NCBI RefSeq assembly: GCF_949628265.1
Contig: NC_088786.1
Coordinates: 5,208,001-5,272,000 of the forward strand
DNA: 64,000 nt
Reading direction: 5' to 3'
Source: Cloeon dipterum
Lineage: Eukaryota > Arthropoda > Insecta > Ephemeroptera > Baetidae
Positions 44,123 through 58,073 of this stretch are shown in pieces. Each line of letters opens with the position of its first letter. Positions within the stretch are counted from its first letter, which is position 1. Position numbers and translations under genes: made by a program. The notes beneath the pieces are model-generated. The model had not been told where the DNA came from. It did no database searches and worked only from the letters and a program-made list of their open reading frames with translations.

Positions 44123-47100
44123 AGGAATGCAGACTTGATATTTACTTAAATTTTTAGATTCAAAATCTTCGCCAATGCACGTTAACGCTTGAAAATGAAC
44201 ACAGCTTTCAATCGATACTTCTTAATTGTATCCGTTAAGCAGCGATTTTTGAAATACACATTTTTATCATCTCAATATGTACACATTCGCTCCGCTCACA
44301 CAACCAAAGTTCGTTGTTTTACAGCTTGCAATTTCCTCAACAGCATCCACAGCGCTTTGAAAGTAGAACGATAAAATGAAAAAGCATATGAACTCTTTTT
44401 TGATCCACCGTGCGTCTTTGCAAAGTCTCTTTCTCTGTCCAACTAGCAGCAGAAGTCTTGAAGATCACATTGAATTAAGCTTCGTTTTTCGTCGGGAGTG
44501 CTCCAGCAACAGTCTTGGCACGAATTGCAGCTCCGCGGCCAACTCTTCCAACAGAGCCTGAAACAAACCACAGACATCTCATTAGCGCAATGCTAAAATC
44601 GGCTCTCGTTTATAAATAAAAAGCAGGAAACAATCCTGTCGGAAATAATAACTGTCGACGGTGCGTTTAGAAACGAAAACGCTCGCGAACTGGGAGTTAA
44701 AAATCGAGGAAAATCAGCTCAATGCGCTAATTCTGCTGACATGGCCGGAACAGGATTCGTTTGGATTTCGGGGCGTACACACAAAAACGTTTATTGGACC
44801 GGTCCAGTTTGAATAATGGATCAGAATCACGGCGGGGTGAATTTGGGCGCGCACAATGGGTGTAGCTAATTTGGCAGACAAACGAGCCTTTTTTGCGCGC
44901 GCTGCCGCAAACACAAAACACAAAGCATAGCGGCCGCGCGGCAAAAACAGAGGCTCGCGTTTCAAAAGACCGCCGCCGACGCGCACAAAAAGTAGTCTGG
45001 GCAATTTTGAGTTCCATTGTTGGCAAAATTAACGCGGCCGCCACCGCACACGTCCATCCATTGACGGCTTTGGTGCACGAGTTGCAGCGCATTTAAAATT
45101 TATGCATTCCGCCTGCTCGCGTTACGTCAATTTCCGCTCGCAGGAAAATGGCTTTGTGCATTTCCATCCTGTTCTCCAGCGCGCCGCTCTGTCAAAAGGC
45201 CAGAGTCGATTTTTCCGAGAGCCACTAATGCTAATGGTCCAGTGCTTCCCGCGGCATTATCCAACGGAAAAAAGCAGGCATCCTATTAATCTGCAAGCCA
45301 TTTGCCTAGTGCAGCAAGTGGGAGGACATTATGACGGGTCGTTTGTTAAACGAAAGCCAACTCGAGTGCAGAATTATCCGCACGTGAGTGATCAGCTGTG
45401 ATGTAATAGAAAATATTCTTGATTTCTTGCGAAAATTAATTTTTCCTTTTAACTCAGAGTGGTCTAAATTGATCCAGATAAAGAAAAAAACTGCACGTAT
45501 AAAATTATAAAAGCAATTTTCACGAGCCTGTCCTCACTGTTGGTTGAATAGTCAGAGTGCAAATAAATAAATTTTGAATATTTTCTAAAATCCAAGTCCA
45601 ATTTATTTCACATTCCTCAAAGTGAAATCAAAATTTCTTCGATAAAGAATTCAAGTATGTAGTAATCTTGTTTATTTAGATCTGGAAAACATTAGACTGG
45701 TGTTTCAAAACAAATTTACGTCCTCATTGAATGGACAGCTATTATTAAAATGTAATGAATTGGTAAAAAAAATCAAACAAAGTTCAAAGGTAGAGTGAGT
45801 AATTAAAAATTGATCAATGAAACTTGTTTTTGTTAATTAATTTTTTGCATTAACTGTGAGGTTAACCGTGTAATTGGAAAACGACTTGTTATTCCTGTGC
45901 AAAAACAAACAGAAAATTTAATGAAGTCCGCGGCTTTTTATCCTGCTCCCCTAGCTTTTGAGGTTTCAAATTACCAGCACTTTGACAATAACTGACCGGC
46001 GCGTTTATTGAATGAGAAAGCGAGCCGAATCCATCCCACTCGCTTTTCTCTTTTTCTCCCTTTGCCCGTTTTTCTGCACAAAGAGCTTTTTTAATTGCTT
46101 TTCCCCCATTAATGTTTGTTTTAATACAGGGGCAGGGGCGACGGCCGGAGTGTCCCCACGAGCGTTTCCTGCGTTTTAATTATCTGCCTCTCTTTTTTCT
46201 CTCTCTCTTTCTCTCTGGTCCTCTTAAGTTCACTCAGCATTGTTGTGTCACTTCCTGTACAGCGCAAATATTGCCATTGTCGCTCGTCGTCGCCAGCAGA
46301 AACAAAAAGAGTGGCAACAATTGCACGGTTCCGCCCTCACGCGCGCTCCTTATCTCCTTCTTCCATTCTTTATTATTTGAGCCTTCCTTTCTCCGTTCTC
46401 GCCGCACGCAGGAGAAAGTAAGGAGCGCGCGCGGCAGCTGCACTTTGGAGTGTCTCCGCGCTGCATGTTTCGCTCCGTTCTCTCGAGTGCAAATATTGGA
46501 GTTTAATTAATACAGGATGTACGTCCTTTCCCTCCCCTCCGACTGCGAATTTCCGAGTGCTCTTGTCAGTGCAAACGATACGTTTGATATAGCAAACGCG
46601 TGTTTGCAGCCTTTGAAAACTTCAAAGAGTGTTTAATTTGTTCGATTTAAAAGGTCTGGTTACAGCGATATCAATAAATGAAAATATTTAAATGCTTAAT
46701 GCTTTTACGTTCGAATAGCGTTAATTTATTCCGCGTGTATTGACGAACCAAACATCCTAAAAAAGTTGTTTTTTATTATTCTGATGCGTCAAAATAATTT
46801 TATAAAAAGCCTCTACAAGATATGGAAATAAAACTGCAGTTGAAAATAGGGCACATCCGTTGTCTTATCAGATCAGATCGTCACTGTGACGTAAAAGAGA
46901 ATTTCTGAAGTCGACCGGCCCTGGGGGCGACTTTGAATATTTTTATTTGACCCTTTTGAGAAATTGCCGTGAGCACGTCTTGGGCACAAGCGGAAAATGT
47001 GCCAACGTACGAGCTTTGAATGCGGCTGGTGCGCTATTCCAGCTTTTGACTCGCTCAAGTTCCATCCTCGCTGGCGGCGAAAAGCAGTCGTGTAGTTATT

Positions 47101-50100
47101 GTACCTGCTGAGCAGGAGGTGAATGGGAAAGATAGCAAAACTGCCTTTACCCGGCTTTTAGATAGTGACTATGGAGGTGCTCGCCAAATTTATATCCGTG
47201 CGGTTGTCAATCCTTATTTCCGCCGAGCATCGCCATTGGAAACGCAACACACGCGAGTCAGATGGGACCTGATACGAATTTGTAAATAAAGCCCCGCACC
47301 CCTCAGCTCAGTCAGCGTGTTTGCCTCGCTCCCTTCGCCGTATCGCAATCTTTTGCAGGCCCCAACGAATTATCCACGCGTCGGGCGTAATTTCATTCCC
47401 TTTTTCATTTCTTGCTCGTGTCTTTGTTGCGCGCCTAACTTAATTACCAGGACGAGAGCGAGTGGTGTGCATTCCTGAAGAGCAGTCAGCCGCCCAGCAC
47501 TTGCAAATTTGCTCCCTTTTCTCTTTTGTATGCTCGCGTTTCTTTTTGTTCCTCCGGCACTGCGCAAAGAAAGGACGCTTTGTGTGCTGAGAGCAAGTTT
47601 TCTATTGCAATTCATACTAAAAATCAACTCCTCAGGTAATGTGCTTGGGAGAAAGTTTCTAATGAAGTGACACCACTAACAAAGTCAAGTGACGGCCAGG
47701 GTTTGTTTGAAAATATTTTAACTCTCACGTCTGAAATATATGAACGGAAACTCCGCGCATAAATTCATATTTTGACCCAGAAAATATATTGAAAAAAAGA
47801 CATAGAAACCAACTCGGAATTGATTGATTCAGATGGCGAATTCACCCTTTTCTCGCAGCATTCATTTCGTACTAACTGCGTGCGGCCTCAGAAAGTTCCT
47901 CTTTGCCTCCTTTATCGGGCTAGACCTCGCCAATTCAAATTTATTCGCCGCGGCACATTTCACCACGATGGACGGGGTATATAAAACTCGAGAGTGCTCA
48001 CGCTTAATTTCTCTCGTTTTAAAGCGAGGCACCATTTTCTTATTTTCATTCTCCGTCGTCATTTCGCGACTCGTCAGACTTTCTCTCTCTGGCTTATCCC
48101 GGGTCGGCGACACTTTGGCTCTCTCGGTTCATTGACGATGATGATGCCGTCCGCTCTCATCCTCATAACATGGCATCCGTCAACTTTGCGGATCGTGAGC
48201 CAGCTTTGAAGAGGGAATGGATAATTTACAAGTCGATTTACAGCCAGATGACATTTTCGCAATTCAGGAACATTTTTTTTAATGATAAGTAATTAATGTT
48301 TAAGACAAAAAGCAGAAAATTGTATTTATATTGAAAAACATTTTTCAAACCTATTTTTATAGATAATTTTTCTTACGGTTAAATCTTTTCTTGAACTGAG
48401 AGGCTAGAAGGTGATTGCGAATCGTGGCGCTACAAAAATGATTTATTTTAGGTTTTACACTGCTTTATTGCTTTTTTTGTGGTCATGGATGCATCGCGAT
48501 TACTTTACGTCTGTTTTATTGGTCTTCTGCTAGCCTGGTTGTCCTTTCTCAAATGTTAAATAATTTGTAGTTGACAAGTCCCCACTGTACATAAATTGTG
48601 ATATTGACGAGGGCATAGAACAATAATTATTGTTGACATTAATTCATAGAGTTAATACGTGATCAATAAAATTTAAAATCATACTTTTGATTGCTTAGAA
48701 TAACAAAGCATTCAGCTAGAGCCAAGAGTAAAACACCACCTCTGAGATATTTATTTTAAATTCTAATGCGCAAAATGTTTATGAACCGTTAGCAAGTCGA
48801 GTTTGATTGAAAAAAAAAACACCCAAGAAACTTCTCGATCCGAAAATTGTGCTCGGCTGTGCCAAAATTGACGAGAGGGCTGTTCTTCAAGACAGCAGTA
48901 TATACGTCAAGTGCTGTGCGATCTAGCAAGAAAAAGAGGGACGAAGAAAAAGGCAGGGTCAGCGAAAAAACAATGGGCCGCAGATCTGGGCCAGAGCGAG
49001 AGCGAGATGTATGTATGGTAAAAATATGGCAGACGGAGCAGTCGGCCGCGGCAGCAAGGGTCAACATAATAAATTCCGGCCGGCAAGATGGCCAGCCACA
49101 TTTACAGGGAAAAATCTGTCCCGTCGGCCGGCCGCAGATGTTGGCGCGCTTCGCACGACCACTGCCCTTGCAAAAGCTTTGACAAACGAGCCGCAAAGGA
49201 AACGCTCCTTTTTTAATTAAGTCGGCCATCCAGCCGGCCAAAGGCTTTGATATTAATTCCCGGCAGCAGCTGCTGCATTTTATTCGCGAGCAGACCTCAA
49301 ATTAGTCGGTCGGTGAGCCGGCCAGCGGGTGCAGCAGCCGTTGTTGCATAATTGAGGCAGGCCTAATTGGCATTTGTGCGCGGCCGGCCGATTTAATTAC
49401 CACTGCGCTGCCGCCAGAGCATCACGAATGTGTGTATGTATGTATTTGGGCCGGCGACCGTGCGCGCACTGCTGAATGGAGCACTCATTACACGGTCTGC
49501 TTGACAGGTTCCGTTTTTTGCGTTTTCCCGGCATGTGTTGCTGCACTGAACGCCCAAATGCGATTTGCCGCTGAAATAATTCAAAGTAATTACGTTTTCA
49601 TACAAACGTTAGTTTTTGTGTAGCTGTCATAAAGAGCGAACGCATATTTGATTTTTTTTCATGTTTTGGCTCTGAAATTTGACAGTCGACGCTGGTGTTT
49701 GTGAAGCCTTTCATGTGATTCATTTTTTCGAGGTGTGTGAAAGAGGAATTTCGGAACATTTTGTAGCCTCAATAAGTTGATAGTTATTAGTTTATTTTTG
49801 AGGAAATATTTTAATTATATGCTCGCGCTCAACGCCAATTTACTATATAATTAATATAATTCCCCGAATTTTAATTTTGGAAAGGTGGAAAGAGGAGAAA
49901 TAATGATGATGTATATATTAATCACGAAAAGTGTGCAACTCGACTCTTGAATATCAATTTGCTTGCTTGGGTTAGACTGATATCTCTCTTTTAACATTTA
50001 AAAAAAATGTTAAACTCAATATTCTGATCACAAGATTTACAAATTCAGTCAGTTGCTTCACTGTGGTACTTCTTGAGTTTACAAATAACATACCTTAAAC

Positions 50101-51032
50101 CGTCGCACGGAACTAAACTTTGCGGTAGTTAAGTAAAAGCCAGGTGAGAGTTTGAATAGCTGGTTTTCCACAAATTTCTGTTTCTTGTAAGTTATATTTA
50201 AGTCAAAAATTCAAAGCAGTATGTTTAAGGAGAATTTAGGCAGAGATTTTAGCCTTGATGAGGCCAGGTGCGCAGGTCTCGCCTTCTTTGCTACATGATT
50301 TGAGAAAGAAACGCCAGACGGTTGAAAAATAATCACAGGGAAAATCATCTTGCATTGTTGAGCATGTGCTTTGCGTGCAAATTGCAATATATGAGAATCC
50401 GAGGACTGTTGGGGACGATTGCGAGCTGATTTGCGCCTACGTTTGACTCTCTGTCATTGCAATGACGAGTATATTCGGATTTGTCAGGATTACGAAAGCT
50501 TTCCGACTCGCTACTTGCTGCTTTGTACCTCTCCAGCATGCGTGGGTTAATTTCACGGGAATAATGTCTAGCGTTTGAATAAAATACCGCGGTGCGGGGG
50601 CAGTGACCCGAGCTGGTTTGACCAGTGGATGTTATTGGGATACGGAGCTTTCGTGAGCTGCTCGCTATCAGATGTTATTAAAATAATTATTTATATGTAA
50701 CGAGCGGTTAGATTTAAGGGAAATAAACAGCTCGCTAAACACCGAGGAATAGCTACATTTAATTCAACTAATATGTCTTCGCAGTTTATGTTTGGCTTTG
50801 CAAAAAGGATTTAGCATTGTACGGATGGATTTGAGTTTGTTTTGTGTATTTCGCAACGCACCACACGTAGGAAGAGAGAGGCAAAATTTCACTTATAATC
50901 ACGTTGGGGTTTTTATAGCGAGCTTTACTAAAATTATATGCCTATAGAACTGATTGTGAGGCGCTTTTCAATGGCACGATTTTAGAGTTTCGCTTCTTGC
51001 TTGCTCGAAACACTGAATTGCTAATTATATAG

Positions 51033-51150
51033 GTGGGCCATCAGGGAATTGGCGGCACAGCAGTGATTTCGCCAACGCTGCATTATCCCGGCGCATGCAA
51101 AATTAACGGCAAACTGTTCCGCTGGGAGAAGGCGTCGATCGGAAAGGAAG
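51033..51150 (+). CDS. Candidate isolated exon (very tentative)
   Basis: 118 nt between an acceptor (AATTATATAG) and a donor (GAAG|GTAGGC). It is open in the frame VGHQGIGGTAVISPTLHYPG... with phase 0 in and phase 1 out. It is GC-richer than its flanks. The peptide is unrecognised and no partner exon was found. Confidence 0.15.
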
Positions 51151-54100
51151 GTAGGCAACCGGCTTCGCCCGCCCGCGCGGCACGTTGCATATTTCAAGAA
51201 GCTCGGTCTCGGCTCTCACAGCCAGCCTGCGCCGCTAATGGAGCGCCCTTTGCCTATTCCGGGTGGTTTTCCCAGCGAATACAGCGATTGGAAATGTGAG
51301 AGAAATTATTAACGCAGATCAGTGGGATGAAACGTGTTGGCGTCAGCGAAAACTCCACCATTTCCTCGTTTTTCTACTTTCTATTTGCGGATGAAGACTC
51401 TTTATTTTGCTTAACATTGATCCAAACTGGCGTTTCCATGAATAAATTTGAGGTTGAAATCCCTGTTTATATTTTAATTCTGAAGTGTGCAGCTTTGACG
51501 GAGGCGCGGAGAGAGTTGCCGGGCGCGTGTTTATTATGCAACGGTGGAATGCACCGCGACACATACATTCGAAGGTACTGCAGGGTGCGACGGGGGTCGT
51601 CGTCCCCACACTGTTTTTACAGCCTTATTACTAGCGTGAGACACGCCGTCATGGGAAATTTGAATGCATTGCAAACGCGACACAGAAAATTACTTTTTTT
51701 CTCCGCAAAGGGAAAACTCGACTTTCACGTCATGGTGCTTATGCAACGCAGCAAATTGGTTTTTGCAAAGAGAATTTCATACGTTGCACGCCGTAATGGT
51801 CACTGTAGGATTATTTATTGAATGAAAATTAATTAAATGTGGGACTTTTGATTAAAACTTTAGTGAATATAAACTAAGTTTCTATTAACTGTATGCTGCA
51901 TTTCATTTCCAAGTATTTTGCAAAATGAAAAATAAACGCAACAAACTTATAACTTGATGCTAATCTCTGCGAAACGCTAGAGATGCTGAGAGCTTTGCAC
52001 GGAAAATCAAAGTTCATATTTCTATTTTATTTAATTCATCCAAGTAAACGTCTAAAACATCAAATTTTAATTAAATTTAGACTCAATTTTACTCTTCTTT
52101 AGTTATAAACCACTACATTTTTTAACTCTAACCTTCCATTTTGTATGAGATTTTTTTGCAAAACTTAAAAAATCCCAGAAAACACTAGTATAATGCGGGA
52201 TATGGCGATTGATAGTTTTAATGAATTTAAAAAATAGACCAGACAATATGTTGCTATTTCTTGCATTATTTCCTTTTGAATTTTACGCACTATATGCAAG
52301 AGTAAACAAATATAATAATAGCAGAAATAATATGGGGAGACTTTTAATAAAATGCGGAAGTGAGAGATTCTTTGTGTAACAAAAATTGCAAAATGCATAA
52401 GAAAATTCACTCCAATACGAACGTTGATTACTTAGGTTACTTATGACAAATGTAAACATGGATCGACTTTGACGTTTTCTTGTATTTTCATTGTACCCGG
52501 AAATGAAATTTTTAAATGAATTCCGATTTTTAATATAAAATTTACAGAGCTAAAAAAGAAAATAGACATAGACAGTCGAACAAGTGGAAATCCCCTTTAA
52601 TTTTATCAATCTGATTCATTTCACCACGTCCACAGTTCCACGCCATTTGTCGACTAATATCACTTTCGAACACAATTAAACAGGATGGACTTGAGAGTTT
52701 GCGGAAGCAGTTAGATCTGTTTGCGTTTAATACGAGCAGCGAGGCGTACATTCTGCGCCGGTCGAGCGAACGAGGCTGCGAGCTTCATCAGCGGCGGCGT
52801 GGACAAGAAAGTGCAGGCAACCGAGAGTCTCGCTTAATTATATAGACTCGCGCGCACGCGGCAAATCTAAATCCGATAATCGCCGGCTCGCAATCACAAG
52901 AAAGTTGCAGACTGACGCCAGCGAGAGAGCGAGGGTGTAGCTTCGTTGTCGGTAAATAAGGTGGCCGACGACTTGGAAGCAACTTTGCAGGCAAATATTC
53001 TTGCCAACTAAGCTACCGGTCTGCACTCTTGAGAGTGTTTGTTTGAGCAAGTTTGACAGGACAGCCTGATGGAAAATTTATCATAGGCCAGCGCAAAATG
53101 TTTAATGCCTGCACGTAAACTACAAGTTAAATGTGACGCAGTTCGTTTAATTCGTTAACGTCATCGACATAATTTTTTTTATTTAAAAATCAACGCAGAG
53201 TAAATATATTTTTTTCTTTTAATACTTGCCAGATATTTTTTATTTTCTATTCTCATCGATGTATTTGTGCCAATAGCAATTGAACAAAACTCGTTCAGGA
53301 CCAATTTTTCACTTAAATGTATTTTTTAAAAAGTGTTTTGTTGTGAAATGAATGGATAAGATTTCAATTTAATTGAATTAAATAATCCTTTGATGTATTT
53401 TATTCGCCTGTTGAGCCTCAAAGTCCTCATACAAACGACAACGACTACAGTTTGTGTAGAGCAAATAGAATTGTATTTTTCAGTTGCTTTCCCGTTCCTG
53501 TATTTGTACCACCGTTCGTTCATTCATCGGCGTTGAATAGAAGTCTAAATTTATTTATAACCTGTGTAATATATTTCTCTAAAAATAAAATGGTTGCGTA
53601 AGACGATTCTATTCAATGCGAGACTGAACGGAGAACGAATAAAATTGTGAATAGGTTTTGAATCTTAATGGATCTGGTGTGTATCTATTGATAAAAATCT
53701 AGGCCAATTAACTCGACATTTTTTACTAAAGAAAACTGTTCCGAAGAAAAGGGGAAAATTTCCACTTCATAGCTACGAATCGGTTGCACTCGTTCCGCCG
53801 ATTCCATTTCATACGTGTATGCAATTGGCCTGATTCAGTGGGACGATCCAGCGCGAGCGTTATTGCCAGTCACAAATGCCTCTGGTGCGAACTTTTCGCA
53901 AGTGCCGTTACAAGAGCGCGCATTTACGTGAAGAGCTTTCGAAATTGCAGCCATCCGCTGTCGGCGACGAGCATTTCTGCTCGGCTCTCACTCTCTCGCA
54001 TTCTCGCCGGCGAGTTCAGAAATAAACTTTGTTAATTGAAAGATGCTTCCTTTCATTCGCCACTGATTCAGCGCGTTCGTTAACGACACGATTTCCACGC

Positions 54101-54989
54101 AGAGCCAGCTAGCGAGTGTGTTTCGAGTTTTTCAAATGTAATTGCAACGAATGGCCGGCTGCCGAGATTCCCTCGCACAAAGTACAATCATTAACGAATC
54201 GGATTTTGCGCTCGCGCGCGCGAATGAGAGCAGAGGAGCGGCCAGAGAGGAAGAGAAAGAGATAATCGGATCTGCAGGCGAGGGAATCAGTCCCGCATTA
54301 TGCTCTTGGAAGAAGAAAAAGGATTAATTCCTCACCGCGCTTACGCAGCTGGCGCTCGGCACATGCGGCGAGGCCACCAACTTTGATGAATTTACAACTG
54401 AAAAGGGCGCAAACCCTCGAACACGTCGGCCAAACGTGCTTTTTAATCAAGTCCGACCTGCTACACGGTTCCTAGTGTGTTTGAATTCAAATCTGCAAAA
54501 AAGGTTTAAAACGGCGGAGGAGCTTTGCTCTGATTCTTGGATAGGATACGAATATGTTCATTTGGACGCTGGTTATAACACCAGTGTCTGCATTTTATAA
54601 ATAACCTAATTTATGAAAAATGATAGAGGACAAAATATAAATTATTCGTATTGTTAGCTGCAGCGGAATATCGAATCTGGTTTCTTGGTCTATACTTTTC
54701 TTTGAATTCGATAGTCGTAGCGAATAAGGAAAAGTAAAGCGGTGGAATGGAAGAATCATGTTGTTAGATTGACTTTTGTTGGTTCTGATGCCACGCCCAA
54801 TTTATTCAGCAAGTTAAATTATAGGCAACAATGTATTTTTCTATTTAATTCTGAAGAAAAAAACCTTGTGGGGCGAATTTGATTCAACTGATTTTAGAAT
54901 GGCTACTCCCACAAGCAAACATCAGGCATGGAGGGCAAACAAGTCGAAAAATTGCACTGTGACATAAGTGTAGGCGGACGTTTTCAACG

Positions 54990-55150
54990 ATCTCTGATTC
55001 AAAGTTCTCTGCAGTTAATACTGTGGCAATGACCTTTGTTTTGAAAGTCAAGTACTGCTGACGTGGCCTGCGGTGTACGGTACTATAGAGCGTGTGATAA
55101 TAATTTTATTTTACAATTTTTCGACTTGTTAGCCTGAATATTTGCTTTAG
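54990..55150 (+). repeat. Relic repeat with hammerhead-like motif 5
   Basis: CTGACGTGGCCTGCGG at 55058-55073 corresponds to the core start and stem II of the hammerhead family, but the rest of the core is lost. The downstream flank GAGCGTGT.ATAATAATTTTATTTT matches the 3' flank of motif 2 read on the - strand (27425-27465), and the upstream flank matches 27600-27660. Confidence 0.45.
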
Positions 55151-56639
55151 CCATTATAAAATCAGTATTTTTCGTTAGATGCCCGACATTAAGCATTCAA
55201 CAGAATTCCTGAAACCAGGATAGGGCTTCAGAACCAACTGAAACCACTGGGGCTGTTCTTCAATTATTAATCCTTATTTACTCTACTTATTTATGAAAAT
55301 CAATTTTGTTTTCACTGCTCACTGACCATTGATGAAGAAAATTTGAGTTATATACCAATGATTCATACTTTTTTAAATTCCGTTTTTCTCTATTTCACCG
55401 AGAGATAAATTTTGATAAAATATTTTCCTGGACCTCTAAATTATCGATTTAGTTATACCCATAATCCCAAATTAAAAGCTGAGCTTTGTTAAATGAGTTG
55501 TGATCACATTCAATAGAAACGAGCGTTTTTGTTTCAAATTAATACAACGAAAAATCGAGCCAGTCAGAGGGAACCGATGGGCGAATTGAGCGTAGACGTG
55601 GCAAAGCACACAAATCATTGGCTTCGCCGCAAAAGTGGCGAGAGAGCGGGTTGATTTTAATTTTTATTGCACACTGCGCCGAGTAATGGTTCGTGAATAA
55701 TTAATGTGCGGCACGGACACGTATTTTTCACTTTGTACTCGGTGCTAAATTGTCCCGCAGATTATTGAAAAATAAAAAAAACGTGCGTTTTATGCACTCC
55801 CACACGTCACTCACGAGAGAGGAAAAAGCTGTGTCCAACACTCCGAGCCAAATACAGGCGGCTTTCATTTGAATTGCAAAAAGCGGCGCTTTTTATTCAT
55901 CATTTTCCTCCTACTTTTTCAACACGTCGCATTTGATTGTCGTTCGTTTCCGTTTTCAGAAAGGATTACAGTACGCGGTCGTTACAAAAAGAAGCTCTTC
56001 TCCACTAAAGTAAATTTGCCTTCGGAAGCACCGCACGTGGATGAACAACAAGCGTGCTCGTCGAATGGCACGCGCAAAATGAATATTATCTGCTATATTT
56101 GCGGAAAATCTTGTTGTTTTGTGCAGCACGCGAATGATACTTTCAGCGCGGAAAACACGACGATGTCGAGCGCACTCGTTTGCCCGCGCCCTGATAGTGC
56201 GCTGGATGATGTTTGCATTTCAAATTATTCGCCTCCCTCCGCGCCCCCTCCCTCCCCTTTCAACCCCCGGTCGCGACGACGTAAACGAGTTTATTTTGAA
56301 AAGACCCAAGGGTTTGCGCGGATGCAGCGGGAATGACGACACACTCACATACACTCGCGCAGGACGGGGAATCCTTTCTGTCGACGAGTAATACGTTTAA
56401 TGACACTCTTCTTAAATTACATTTCAAATTCCCAAGACGTCGAGCACAGCTGTTAAAGCGGATGCGAACACTGTTATATTAAATGTGGCTGTTTTGACGT
56501 ATTCAAAAATCACACACTTTGTAAATATTTCGGATTAATGGAATAACAATATTTTGAAAGGAATTTAATCATCTGGAGAAGCTTTTGATATAATAAATTA
56601 ACTGTAGCTACTAGCAGAAAATTAATTCAGGTTTTAACA

Positions 56640-56858
56640 GCGACGCGCAGATATGGCGTCCGGTGGAGTATGGCGCGTACAAACGGTCCCGTGAAAATGT
56701 ACGAAACTAACCAAGTTTTCGTCAAAATTGTGACATAATTTACATTTCTTGTAGTAATCGGATCGTAGAAACAAACTCTTGACACTCGTACGGGAATCCA
56801 AAAAAAGCTTTTTGTTTCCCACATTCAGACGCCATCTTGGATCTGCGCAGCGGTAACC
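56640..56858. mobile_element. MITE candidate with imperfect terminal inverted repeats
   Basis: The left end has GCGCAGAT-ATGGCGTCCG and the right end, reverse complemented, GCGCAGATCCAAGATGGCGTCTG, so the arms pair over about 18-20 bp with a 5-base insertion. The element is about 220 bp, with no coding capacity. A target duplication is not clear. Confidence 0.35.
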
Positions 56859-58022
56859 AATTTTATCGCACATCTGGACCCCGCTGGGCTTTAAGATGGT
56901 TGGATTCAAAATTGATTTAGATTAAAATAAAAAATTATATTTTTAGCGCGAATCTCTAGAGACTAATAATTACTGAATTAAAAACCTTTTGTTTTTAAAA
57001 TTAATTTGAATGTTTAGAAAAGAAAAAGACATTTTATCTTCCTTGAGAAGTTATTTCACAAGCACACTAAAGCAAAGAGATTTGTTTTGCTGCTGATGTT
57101 GCTCTGCTATTGCCGAAAGAAAACAAGTATAATTTCTTTACTGCGATGAGTATTGTTCGCGATTTTCTATCTCAAGCACGACTACTTGTCTTTTGAAATA
57201 CTTGAAGCCAGCCACTCCTAACTTTTGCCATTGCCTGCCTTGATAAAAACGCTTGTAAACTGCGTTTGATGACAGCAAATAATAAAACAGGCCCACTGCT
57301 AGCATCTACTTCAAACAAGGATCGAGTTCCGCGAGCCGGCAGTAATGCAATATAACGACAACGCGACTGCTCTTTCATTCCGTTCGCCTGTGCGTGCTAT
57401 GTGCGCGGACGCTCGCTCTGACAGAGAGCGCGTCTCGCCGGCTGCGCTTGCCCGTTCTCTCGCTCGCTCGCTACACACACAAATTTGAATATTGACAATA
57501 TAGCAGTGTTCACAGCGAGTGAGCAAGCGACGACGACGACGAGTCACTCGCTAATGAAGGGCCCGCCACTTCATTTTCACCCTTTTTCGGCGTGACGTAT
57601 CTACGCACCCCTCCTCCTATCTCTAGCCCCCGCACCCCCTGTCATCTCTCTCATCCGCGCGAGCAGGCGGGCCAAGCCTTTTATTACGAATCGCTCTCAA
57701 GGGACAAGAAACTTCTCCACTTTTAAAGTTTAGCTGCTGGAAATTCGTGAGCTGACTTTTCTCTGCTTTTCACGGAAGCCACGTTTAGGGTTGCCGCATT
57801 TTCCACTGAGCTATCAGGAAAAATTAGTGCTTTTACATCAAAGAGTTCTATAACTCTTTATATTTGAATATTTACATCGCACGTTTTTTTATTAGGAATG
57901 GAAAATGAATTAAAAATTGCGACAAGGCTAAAAAGGAAAATAAATCTCAAAATGAAAATTTACGGTCAGAATAAACTTTGGTGCAGAGAAAATAATAAGT
58001 TAATAAATATGTAGAAAGAAAA

Positions 58023-58073
58023 CAGGTTTTGTATTACAATTTCGGCCGTTCTCAGGCTTCATCAGAAAATCTG
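58023..58073 (-). repeat. Hammerhead-ribozyme-like relic 6
   Basis: On the - strand: stem I CAGATTTT pairs with AAAACCTG at seven of eight positions. Then CTGATGA, a 3-bp stem II GCC/GGC with an A-C mismatch at its base and loop TGAGAAC, CGAAA, and stem III TTGT/ACAA. The base expected to be U16.1 before the cleavage site is A, so activity is unlikely. It has the most complete three-stem layout of the set. Confidence 0.45.

Noticed and set aside
50257..50290. TTGATGAGGCCAGGTGCGCAGG as a further hammerhead copy
   Set aside because: It has the CTGATGAG-like start but no GAAA arm and no stem III, and its stem II does not fold like the family.
51327..51821. 164-codon open frame on the + strand
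   Set aside because: Mixed composition with no domain, no matching splice sites and a competing frame on the other strand; kept only the separate 51033-51150 stretch as a weak exon candidate.
55869..56336. 155-codon open frame with a hydrophobic start
   Set aside because: The N terminus resembles a signal peptide (FLFIIFLLLFQHVAF), but the remainder is not recognisable, no splice sites support it and the stretch is GC-rich enough to stay open by chance.
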